Assembly (NCBI GenBank): GCA_963678275.1
Contig: OY782765.1
Location: 6,200,001 to 6,264,000 of the forward strand
Direction of reading: 5' to 3'
Origin: G963677445 sp963678275
GTDB lineage: Bacteria > Bacteroidota > Ignavibacteria > Ignavibacteriales > Melioribacteraceae
DNA: 64,000 nt
Positions 1 to 7,213 of this stretch are shown piece by piece (position 1 is the stretch's first letter; each line of letters begins with the position of its first letter). The position numbers and the translations under genes were made by a program. The notes below the pieces were generated by a model. The model had not been told where the DNA came from and ran no database searches. It saw only the letters and a list, made by a program, of their open reading frames with translations.

Positions 1-170
1 TTAATTACCAGACCGGGAGTCATCATTACCCCGTAATCCACAATTTTGTTTATATCATTTACCTTCTGAACTTCCGCGTCAAGAGAATTTTCCTGAACCA
101 GTTCTTTTACTCTGTTCTCAAGTCGTTCACACTTACGGCATCCGGTGCCGAGCACTTTAATTACGGTCAT
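1..170 (-). CDS. Small thioredoxin-fold redox protein (partial, runs off the left edge)
   Basis: The first 56 codons of a minus-strand gene are visible; the rest lies outside the window. The start reads MTVIKVLGTGCRKC, with a CRKC (CxxC) redox motif at residues 11-14 and a Thr-Pro (cis-Pro position) at 51-52. This matches the short (about 75-80 aa) TM0996/MTH895-type thioredoxin-like family. A Shine-Dalgarno GGAGAAAA lies just before the ATG (171-178). It begins 9 nt after the stop of the upstream permease, so the two are almost certainly co-transcribed with the ArsR gene further upstream. This ArsR-permease-small-thioredoxin order recurs in many bacteria; the thioredoxin presumably handles thiol or metalloid redox chemistry next to the permease, which is an inference from context. 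Confidence 0.85.
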   Translation of the reverse strand, partial: MTVIKVLGTGCRKCERLENRVKELVQENSLDAEVQKVNDINKIVDYGVMMTPGLVI

Positions 171-179
171 AATTTTCTC

Positions 180-1481
180 CTAAAATAAATTTCCAAATAA
201 AAGGCCTGAAATAGTGGCCATGATAATTACCAGTCCGACGTAAACGGCGGTTTTCTGACCACCAATTACACTTCTTATTACTAAAATATTGGGCAGTGAA
301 AGGGCCGGTCCGGCGAGCAGAAGAGCCAGGGCAGGTCCTTTTCCCATTCCTCCTGCTATCAGTCCCTGCAAAATCGGTATTTCTGTCAGGGTCGCGAAAT
401 ACATAAATGCCCCGGCGAAAGAGGCGAAAAAGTTAGCCCCGAGCGAATTGCCGCCGACGAGTCCGGCAATCCAGTTATCGGGAATAATGCCTCCGCCGTT
501 TTCAGGATTTCCAAGCAGGAAACCGGCGATCAGCACACCGGCAAAAAGCAGCGGCATTATTTTCCGGGTAAATCCCCATGTTTCTCCCAGCCAGTCCCGC
601 GCTTCATCATTTCCGAATGAAAGAAGGATTGTCAGAACAATAATACCGGTGATAAAGGGAATTAAAGGATTTTCGTTCCATAAAATCGCGGATAAGATCA
701 CCACAAGTAAACCGGAGAGAACGAATATCTTTTTTAATTTAATTATAAATGCGAGGGATATCGCGGTCATAAGAGCAAAGAAAGAAGTGATAAACCACTT
801 ATAAATATAAATGAAATGAAAAAATCCGCTGTTCTCTTCCGGCTTTCCCCAGGTGGCGAATATGAGAATTCCAAGAAGAGATATAAAATGAAACGCGGTT
901 TTCCAGGTTTCTCTTTCTTCACCTGGTATATCCATCGATTTTTGCGACGCTGCCAGAGTTTTTTCCTCTTTTCTGTAGATAAAACTCATAATCAGACCGA
1001 TAATAATACTGAATAAAACAGCGCCGATAATCCTTGCTATTCCGAGTTCGAACCCGAGTATTCTCGCTGTCAGTATTATCGCGAGGATATTGACAGCCGG
1101 TCCGGAATATAAAAAGGCGATCGCGGGTCCAAGGCCTGCGCCTCTTTTATGTATTCCTGAAAACATCGGAAGAATAGTGCAGGAGCAGACTGCAAGTATA
1201 CTGCCTGCTGTTGACGCCACCAGGTAAGAAACCCATTTTTTTGCCCCCGCCCCGAGATATTTAATCACGGAATTCTGGCTGATAAAAACCGAGATCACAC
1301 CCGCGATAAAAAAAGCGGGGATAAGGCACAATAAAACATGTTCCCGCGCGTACCATTTAGCGAGAGAAAGAGAATTTAACACCGCGTCCCTGAATTCAGC
1401 TTTTTCGAGCGGTAAAAAGTAAAAGATTAAAAAAACAACAACTATACTGATTAAAATTTTGTATTCATCTTTCCAGTTCAT
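180..1481 (-). CDS. ArsP/YraQ-family (UPF0718) permease
   Basis: A 433-aa polytopic membrane protein with about ten hydrophobic segments. Residues 99-101 (Cys-Ser-Cys) sit at the start of a conserved block, and two similar blocks with a G-P-A...G-P-A pattern occur in the N-terminal half (about 117-135) and the C-terminal half (about 380-400), as expected for an internally duplicated carrier. This is the PF03773 permease family, whose characterised member ArsP exports trivalent organoarsenicals; many relatives have unknown substrates. It lies between an ArsR regulator (50 nt upstream) and a CxxC thioredoxin (9 nt downstream). A second copy of the presumed ArsR operator lies 14 nt before its start codon. 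The family is certain; arsenical export specifically is an inference. Confidence 0.9.
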   Translation of the reverse strand: MNWKDEYKILISIVVVFLIFYFLPLEKAEFRDAVLNSLSLAKWYAREHVLLCLIPAFFIAGVISVFISQNSVIKYLGAGAKKWVSYLVASTAGSILAVCSCTILPMFSGIHKRGAGLGPAIAFLYSGPAVNILAIILTARILGFELGIARIIGAVLFSIIIGLIMSFIYRKEEKTLAASQKSMDIPGEERETWKTAFHFISLLGILIFATWGKPEENSGFFHFIYIYKWFITSFFALMTAISLAFIIKLKKIFVLSGLLVVILSAILWNENPLIPFITGIIVLTILLSFGNDEARDWLGETWGFTRKIMPLLFAGVLIAGFLLGNPENGGGIIPDNWIAGLVGGNSLGANFFASFAGAFMYFATLTEIPILQGLIAGGMGKGPALALLLAGPALSLPNILVIRSVIGGQKTAVYVGLVIIMATISGLLFGNLF

Positions 1482-1495
1482 AAAAAATCCAAATT

Positions 1496-1515
1496 ATTTC
1501 GGTATATGGCGAAAT
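1496..1515 (-). promoter_or_regulatory. Second ArsR-type operator, before the permease
   Basis: ATTTCGGTATATGGCGAAAT has the same outer arms (ATTTCGG / CGAAAT) and the same 20-bp length as the perfect site upstream of arsR, with one arm mismatch. It sits in the 50-nt gap between the arsR stop and the permease start, suggesting the permease-thioredoxin pair has its own repressed promoter or a roadblock site. A weak TTGCAG-N17-TTTATC lies upstream. Confidence 0.6.
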
Positions 1516-1531
1516 GATAAAGTAAATTTTT

Positions 1532-1873
1532 TTATCTGCTGCAAATGATCTCCCTGTCGACCGAAGCGGTTTTTTTTACCAGCTCTGAAAATTCCCTGTC
1601 AGTTTTGCTATATTCAATTATCTGCATGATTATCATTTTTTCAGTCTGATTATCCGGCCATTTAAACTTATAGTTTATCCATTTGCCATCCCGTTCATAA
1701 ACCACAAGATTATTTTTCCGCAACACCGACAAATGCTCTGAAATGGTTGAGTTTGCCATTCCCAGCAGGCTGGTTATTTCACAGACGCAGAGCGGCTTCT
1801 CCATTAAGATGGCGCAGATTTTGAGTCTGTTGGAATCGGACAACGCTTTTAATAAGTTAATAAACCTGTTCAT
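1532..1873 (-). CDS. ArsR/SmtB-family metalloregulator
   Basis: A 113-aa winged-helix repressor of typical ArsR length. The recognition region (residues about 34-60) reads S-L-L-G-M-A-N-S-T-I-S-E-H-L-S-V-L. A Cys-Val-Cys pair at 29/31 in the helix before it matches the ELCVCDL-type As(III)/Sb(III) site of ArsR proteins, and a further Cys is at 111 near the C-terminus. Known members bind operators as dimers and release on thiolate capture of metalloid. It is the first gene of the operon with the permease and thioredoxin. A perfect 20-bp inverted repeat overlapping the -10 box of its own promoter indicates autorepression. The inducer could be As(III), Sb(III) or an organoarsenical; the sequence cannot separate these. 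Confidence 0.92.
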   Translation of the reverse strand: MNRFINLLKALSDSNRLKICAILMEKPLCVCEITSLLGMANSTISEHLSVLRKNNLVVYERDGKWINYKFKWPDNQTEKMIIMQIIEYSKTDREFSELVKKTASVDREIICSR

Positions 1874-1890
1874 ATTTTTCGTTTTTTATC

Positions 1891-1936
1891 ATTTCGGTTA
1901 TGACCGAAATATAACAAAGGCAGATGACTGTTGCAA
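1891..1936 (-). promoter_or_regulatory. arsR-type promoter with overlapping operator
   Basis: Read on the minus strand: -35 TTGCAA (1931-1936), 17-nt spacer, -10 TATATT (1908-1913). The perfect inverted repeat ATTTCGGTTATGACCGAAAT (plus strand, 1891-1910; 7-bp arms, 6-nt spacer) overlaps the -10 box and lies 17 nt upstream of the ArsR ATG. This is the classical position for an autorepressing ArsR dimer. Confidence 0.75.
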
Positions 1937-1954
1937 GAGGAGAATTAATAATTA

Positions 1955-2525
1955 ACAATTACAAAGAGGACCACAGATATCGCTGATTACGCTGATTTCA
2001 CTGATTGAAGTGGAAGAAATGAACAGGAATTCCGGAAGCGTAAAAATGTTAGAAGTTCGGCGAAATCCAAATCGAAATCATCATCGTCATCGAAATCGGT
2101 TTTTCCCCACGTAAAGATGACGAGGCGCGAAGGAAGGAAATTGTTTTGTACAGCATTGAAAAGATTATGGGGGGGGTAGTATATATTAATTATTAAAAAG
2201 AAAAAGAGGACCACAGATATCGCTGATTACGCTGAAAGATGTGGAAGAAACGCCACAAAATCACCAAAACACAAAATCCCACGAAAGAAAATTACGAATG
2301 ACGAATTCATGCAAAGGAGGAAAACTCATTCTTTATTTTTTTTTAACCTTAGCAGCGAGGTAACCACCTAACAAAATCAAACCTCATTAACCTTATTTAA
2401 AGGCAATATTTTCGTCGGGATTTTCTAATGATAGCGAATAATAGTATAGAACAGACCTACGAAGATTAAAAGAAAATAAAGTAATTTAAGACGCGTGGTC
2501 GAAATCCATATCGAAGTCGATTGCA
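1955..2525 (+). repeat. Family-A dispersed intergenic repeat (one partial and one full unit)
   Basis: No gene is supported here. A 33-bp stretch beginning AAAGAGGACCACAGATATCG is repeated exactly at 1963-1995 and 2203-2235. The segment 2190-2525 follows the same order of blocks as units at 18.3-18.7 kb and 32.1-33.5 kb: (i) the AGGACC...GATATC...GATTACGCTGA block, (ii) a 7-bp AATTACG run, (iii) AACCTTATTAACCTTATT-like text, (iv) a GAAATCCAAATCGAAGTCG-like block. All copies point the same way. Confidence 0.75.
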
Positions 2526-2572
2526 TGTTATAATCCTGCAATCATGAAGAAACAATTCCTCATCCATGAACT

Positions 2573-2812
2573 GGCAAAGCCAGAGACAATGAGGAATTAC
2601 GAATTACGAATTACGAATTGACTTTCCCCAGGTATTACCAATTAATTATCATTCCGGTTTTTTGCGTCTTTTGCGAAAAGACCATCCAGAGGCAGGCAGG
2701 AATCTAATGCCAAATTTTACTGGCAATCAGAAAAAAACTTTTCCATTTTGCGTAGAATTTGACTCCTTACGGAATAATCTGGCCTATCCAGAACCAAACT
2801 AATTCTGTCTGC
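2573..2812 (-). repeat. Family-B dispersed repeat, single copy in reverse orientation
   Basis: Reverse complement of the unit that is tandemly repeated at 18.7-20.8 kb. It contains the short AATTACG run, the hairpin with ATTCCGG...CCGGAAT arms, the GGCAATCAG block, and the core that reads TTCTACGCAAAATGG on the other strand. It directly follows a family-A unit, as also happens at 18.7 kb but with inverted orientation. Confidence 0.75.
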
Positions 2813-2854
2813 CTGTTCGCCGCGGAGGGTCCCTGCCGGGATTCATAGTAATCT

Positions 2855-2995
2855 GATTTAATATTTACTTGTAGATAATCATTATTATTTAGAAAAAGTC
2901 CCGTTAGGGACGACAGATAATAGCCCCGCAATTCATTGTGGGGTAATAAGTTAGGGAGAGATTCTATAGTCCCGTCAGGGACGACAGATAGCCTC
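2855..2995. repeat. Family-C double-hairpin repeat
   Basis: Contains GTCCCGTTAGGGACGACAG followed by GCCCCGCAATTCATTGTGGG and then a second GTCCCGTCAGGGACGACAG. Both parts are palindromic (GTCCC/GGGAC; CCCCgCAAT/ATTGtGGGG). The same pair occurs near 20.0, 33.65 and 54.7 kb. It resembles REP/BIME-type extragenic palindromes; no gene is present. Confidence 0.7.
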
Positions 2996-3151
2996 TTATC
3001 AACACACTAACGCCAACATGTTGAGGATAATTCAGAGAGTAAAATTTGTCAAAAAGCACGCTAATAACATGTTACCGATAGACAGGCTGAGATTCTAAAT
3101 ACATAAGCTGATGGAGTCAGAAAAAGAAAAGTTATCGATTAGCTCCAGGAT

Positions 3152-3336
3152 AATCCTCCCCCGTCTTCAAAGAAAAACACTTTGAATCCACCTCCTCTGC
3201 CACAGGCATCCCTATGGGGCGAAGGGAGATATTTATCGACAAATCCAAGTAATCAAAATGTCCCCCGCCGGCCCCATGGGGATGCAAGCAAGGGGGTTGC
3301 CTCCGGTCGTCTTTTGCCGGAGGTCGGGGGAGGATT
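3152..3336. repeat. Inverted-repeat element with nested hairpin
   Basis: Perfect 12-bp terminal arms AATCCTCCCCCG (3152-3163) and CGGGGGAGGATT (3325-3336) enclose a 185-bp element. Next to the right arm is a perfect hairpin CCTCCGG (3300-3306) / CCGGAGG (3317-3323). A 63-codon open frame inside has no recognisable protein character. Between 3340 and 3600 there are only degenerate reverse copies of the family-B core (near 3404-3440 and 3556-3590). Confidence 0.6.
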
Positions 3337-3873
3337 CACCTCGAGTAATCACAAAACTATTACCTGGCATTAAACTTTCTACTTGTTGATAAATATCTTA
3401 CCAATTTGCGTATAATTTAACTTCTTATTGAATAAATCGCCTCCCGTTTTGCCAGTGAACTTTTCCCCATTAGGGCGTTTTCCTCAAGCTCTGCCTGGGG
3501 AAAATTTAGCCTCTTAGCAAAAAATGAATGGCAGGCTAAAAAATTTTATCATTTTGCGTAGAATTTGACTTCTTACGAAATATTCTGATACAAAAAGCAA
3601 GAATATTACTATTAAGTTGCTTAATTTCTCATTGTTTCCGGCTTTAACGGTATCGTAATTATTAATAGCGTTTTGCCATTTTAAGTAAAAACAGCCGGTT
3701 TCGGAGTTTACTTTCCTGGGTAATTTATACTTTTTAGGAGAAAGTATCATTTTATCTTTCTTTTATGTGGTTTATTACGCAAATTCATGGAAAAATATAA
3801 ATTCTATCTTTATCTTTCATTTTTATAAAAATTAGTTATATTCGGGGAAGCACTAAGGAGAAGGAGAATTATT

Positions 3874-5034
3874 ATGCCGCCAAAAGTATTGGTTGTAGAT
3901 GATGAGCAGGATTTACAGCATCTTGTAAGACAAAACTTCAGAAGAAAGATCAGAAAGGGTGAAATAGAGTTTGACTTCGCGTTTAATGGTTACCAGGCGC
4001 TTGAAAAACTTGAAGAGCAGGGCGATTTTGATATGGTGCTGTCCGATATAAACATGCCCGAAATGGACGGACTTACATTAATAAGAAATATCACGGAAAA
4101 ATATCCCATGTTAAGGGCGTGTGTTGTTTCGGCTTATGGAGATATGGATAACGTAAGAACCGCGATGAATAACGGGGCTTTTGATTTTGTTACCAAACCG
4201 ATCGATTTTGATGACCTCGAAATAACTATCAATAAAACACTGAAAACTGTTAAAGAACTTAAAGAGGCCCAGGAATCTCAGACTAAACTTCTTTCCCTTG
4301 AAAATGAAATGCAGATTGGCCAGCGTATCCAGACAAGCTTTTTACCCAATTCACTTCCCAAAGCCGAAGGATGGAATATCGCTGCCCGTTTTTACCCGGC
4401 AAGGGATGTATCGGGTGACTTTTATGATATTTTTAAGGTTGATGAAAAGGGGAACCTGGTTTTTGTCGTCGCCGATGTTTGCGGCAAAGGTGTTGGCGCC
4501 GCTTTATTTATGGCGCTTATCCGAAGCCTGCTGCGCGCTTTTTCCAATACATTTGATAAAGATGAACATCTTCTCGCGAATGTGATTCGTAAAACACAGG
4601 AATATGTCGAAAATAATCATGATGAAACAGGAATGTTTGTGACCCTTTTTATTGGTAAAATTGATGTGGATACAGGTCATATGACTTATATAAACGCGGG
4701 ACATAATTTCCCTCTTACAGTTAAGGATGGCAATATTACGGATAAACTTATGCCAACCGGACCCGCGCTGGGAATTTTACCCGGCAGCGAGTTTGGGGTA
4801 AAGGAATACACCCTTGAAAAGGGAGAAATATTATTTGGGTATACAGACGGTGTTAACGAAGCTTTTAATCCTGAAGGTGAGTTATTCGGAAATGACCGGT
4901 TATTTGACATATTAAAAACCCCTCACGATAATGCCACAACATTGGTTGAAGAAGCTGAAAAGACATTAAAGGAATTTACCGCGGGCGCTCCCCAGTCCGA
5001 TGATATTACAATTCTTGCTGTCTGCCGCGAATAA
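3874..5034 (+). CDS. Response regulator with PP2C/SpoIIE-type phosphatase output
   Basis: 386 aa. Residues 1-125 form a receiver domain: acidic pair D9/D10, phospho-acceptor D58 in L-S-D-I-N-M-P, and a conserved Thr-Lys-Pro near residue 110. A short coiled linker (about 125-160) leads to a PPM/SpoIIE phosphatase domain (about 165-385) with the metal-binding motifs A-R-D-V-S-G-D-F-Y-D, V-A-D-V-C-G-K-G and Q-S-D-D-I-T. Homologues of the RsbU type dephosphorylate anti-anti-sigma factors in partner-switching pathways; no anti-sigma or STAS gene is visible here, so the target is unknown. A strong AAGGAGAAGGAG lies before the ATG. The sensor kinase 143 nt downstream is the likely phosphodonor. Its promoter was not identified. 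Confidence 0.92.
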   Translation: MPPKVLVVDDEQDLQHLVRQNFRRKIRKGEIEFDFAFNGYQALEKLEEQGDFDMVLSDINMPEMDGLTLIRNITEKYPMLRACVVSAYGDMDNVRTAMNNGAFDFVTKPIDFDDLEITINKTLKTVKELKEAQESQTKLLSLENEMQIGQRIQTSFLPNSLPKAEGWNIAARFYPARDVSGDFYDIFKVDEKGNLVFVVADVCGKGVGAALFMALIRSLLRAFSNTFDKDEHLLANVIRKTQEYVENNHDETGMFVTLFIGKIDVDTGHMTYINAGHNFPLTVKDGNITDKLMPTGPALGILPGSEFGVKEYTLEKGEILFGYTDGVNEAFNPEGELFGNDRLFDILKTPHDNATTLVEEAEKTLKEFTAGAPQSDDITILAVCRE

Positions 5035-5068
5035 AAGGAAAACCTGTTAATATTTTGTTCTCCTTTTT
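5033..5068 (+). terminator. Weak rho-independent terminator candidate
   Basis: AAAAGGA (5033-5039) can pair with TCCTTTT (5061-5067), ending in a T-run, right at the stop codon of the receiver-phosphatase gene. The stem is short and AT-rich, so it may only attenuate transcription into the kinase gene. Confidence 0.3.
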
Positions 5069-5177
5069 TGCAATAGAAAATATTTTGTTTTATCTTTTTT
5101 TTATAGATTATTCAGCGCCGAAAGGTCTCACCGGTTAAAAAGATAATATTATTTACTATCTGGGAGTGTATTACTCT

Positions 5178-7193
5178 ATGGCAAAAATTACCTGGCGAAC
5201 TAAGTTATATTTATTTGCGGCAATAATAGCAATCCTTCCTTTGGCTATCTCAAGTTTTAATATGATAGGCATTACACGTGATGAGGTGAAAAGTAATGTT
5301 AATACCGACCTGATCAGGACCGCGGGAGGAGTAGCGGAAGAAATAAATAATCTTTACACACAAAACTGGCTTACCCCGCTTCTTCTGGTAAAAAGCGGTA
5401 TTGAGCTACAGGGAATAGATATTGCCGGCGTTTATATGCAGTCGGTGATTGATAACTCTGTTGATGTGCTCTCACTTAATCTTTTTCTTGAAATTGAACC
5501 GGAGGTATATGGCCTGGCGTTAAAAGCCAGAAACGCCGCTATTCTTGAAGAAAAAAGTGACTATGATGAGGAAGGTGTTTATTCCATCGACGCCGGTGAT
5601 CTTGATGAAATGATTCCTGCGGGCAAAAGATTCAGCCGACCGGCTTATATTGAAGATGTCGGCATGTGGGTGATTACCTGCATTGTTCCGGTTGAAACCG
5701 GCACCGGTTATCCATCTTATCTCGCCGCGAAAATATCGTTGAATTCTCTCTATAATAAAATTGCGGGCCATCCTTTCAAGGAAAATGGAGACCTTTACCT
5801 CATAAACCGGGAGGGGAGAAAACTATTTTCACAGGATACGACCGATCTTTCCGATTTTAAACTGGTTAAACTTGCCAGAGAAATCCTCCAGGCAGGAAGA
5901 AGGGGACAAATAGTTGAAACCTTCACCAAACCTGACGGAAAAGAGATCGTAGGCAGCTATTCTTTCCCGCTGAATATGCCCTGGGCTGTAATTGCCGAGA
6001 GGGATGAAGAGGAAGCCTACATAGCTGTCGGGAAAATGCAGACTACACTCGGACTCTGGGCCCTCGTGGGGCTTGGAATTGCATTCATTCTTCTATTTAT
6101 TTCATCCAGGCAGATAAGCAAACCAATTTCCAAACTCAGCGGTGTGGCGGGTGAAATATCGGGAGGCAATTTTGATGTAAAGGTCGATTATCACGCGAAG
6201 GATGAAATAGGGTTTCTTGGTGATACCCTTGTGGAAATGGCGCAATCGCTGAAAAAAAGTTTTGCCACCATCACTAAACAGAACAAAGAACTGGAAGAAT
6301 ACAGCCATACTCTGGAAGATAAAGTTGCTCAGAGAACTGCTGAATTAAAACAGAAAAATGAAGACCTTGAACTGGCGATGAATAAACTTAAAGATACCCA
6401 GGATCAGCTTATATCGCATGAAAAGCTTGCTTCACTTGGAGCTCTTACAGCCGGCATCGCTCATGAAATACAGAATCCTCTTAACTTTGTTAATAACTTC
6501 GGAAAATTATCCGCCGGTCTTGTGGATGAACTAAATGAGGAGCTGGCGGACTTTAAAGAGGAAATTCCGGATGAAGCTCTCGATATAATTGAAGAAATTC
6601 TGGAAGACCTTAAACTTAATGTGACAAAAATTTCGGAACATGGCGGCCGGGCCCAGGGAATCGTCAAAGGTATGCTGCAGCATTCCAGGGCGGATACCGG
6701 CGAAATGCAGATGGCTGATCTGAATGAAATGGTGAAAGAATCAATGAACCTTACTTACCATGGAATCAGGTCGAAGGATCAGGAGTTTAATATAAAAATG
6801 AATAGCGAGCTTGATCCGGACATCGGTAAAATTAAGATTAATCCCCAGGCGTTAAACCGTGTTTTTCTTAATATTATTAATAACGGCTTTTACGCGGCTA
6901 ATGAACGGAAGAAAAAAGATAGTGGACATAATCCTGAATTCTGGTTGAAAACCGAAAAAGCAGGTGATAAAGCGGTTGTGAGACTTAAGGATAACGGAAC
7001 CGGTATTCCTGAAAAAATATTGAAAAAGATATTCGAGCCATTTTTTACAACCAAACCCACAGGTGAAGGCACAGGTCTGGGGCTTTCACTGAGTTATGAC
7101 ATAGTTACTAAAATGCATAAAGGGGAACTGAAGGTGGAAACAAAAGAAAATGAATATACCGAATTTATAATTTCCATACCCCTCTCATTATAA
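5178..7193 (+). CDS. Membrane sensor histidine kinase (extracytoplasmic sensor-HAMP-HisKA-HATPase)
   Basis: 671 aa from the ATG at 5178, preferred over an in-frame GTG at 5166 because GGGAG (5162-5166) is correctly spaced only for the ATG. TM1 is near residues 8-28. A long extracytoplasmic region (about 30-285) probably holds a Cache-like sensor. TM2 is near 292-310, followed by HAMP (about 310-365) and a coiled coil. HisKA has the phospho-acceptor His429 in G-I-A-H-E-I-Q-N-P-L. The ATPase domain shows the N box (about 560-576), D-N-G-T-G-I-P and G-T-G-L-G-L-S. It lies just after the receiver-phosphatase and 20 nt before the LysM/FecR gene, so it likely sets phosphorylation of that regulator in response to an envelope signal. 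The ligand is unknown. Confidence 0.92.
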   Translation: MAKITWRTKLYLFAAIIAILPLAISSFNMIGITRDEVKSNVNTDLIRTAGGVAEEINNLYTQNWLTPLLLVKSGIELQGIDIAGVYMQSVIDNSVDVLSLNLFLEIEPEVYGLALKARNAAILEEKSDYDEEGVYSIDAGDLDEMIPAGKRFSRPAYIEDVGMWVITCIVPVETGTGYPSYLAAKISLNSLYNKIAGHPFKENGDLYLINREGRKLFSQDTTDLSDFKLVKLAREILQAGRRGQIVETFTKPDGKEIVGSYSFPLNMPWAVIAERDEEEAYIAVGKMQTTLGLWALVGLGIAFILLFISSRQISKPISKLSGVAGEISGGNFDVKVDYHAKDEIGFLGDTLVEMAQSLKKSFATITKQNKELEEYSHTLEDKVAQRTAELKQKNEDLELAMNKLKDTQDQLISHEKLASLGALTAGIAHEIQNPLNFVNNFGKLSAGLVDELNEELADFKEEIPDEALDIIEEILEDLKLNVTKISEHGGRAQGIVKGMLQHSRADTGEMQMADLNEMVKESMNLTYHGIRSKDQEFNIKMNSELDPDIGKIKINPQALNRVFLNIINNGFYAANERKKKDSGHNPEFWLKTEKAGDKAVVRLKDNGTGIPEKILKKIFEPFFTTKPTGEGTGLGLSLSYDIVTKMHKGELKVETKENEYTEFIISIPLSL

Positions 7194-7213
7194 GAATTAA
7201 AACGGATGATAAA

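Noticed and set aside
3182..3373. 63-codon open frame
   Set aside because: Lies within an inverted-repeat element with GC-rich palindromes; low-complexity proline-rich translation.
5166..5177. GTG start for the sensor kinase
   Set aside because: GGGAG overlaps this codon, so it cannot serve as its ribosome site; the ATG at 5178 is properly spaced.
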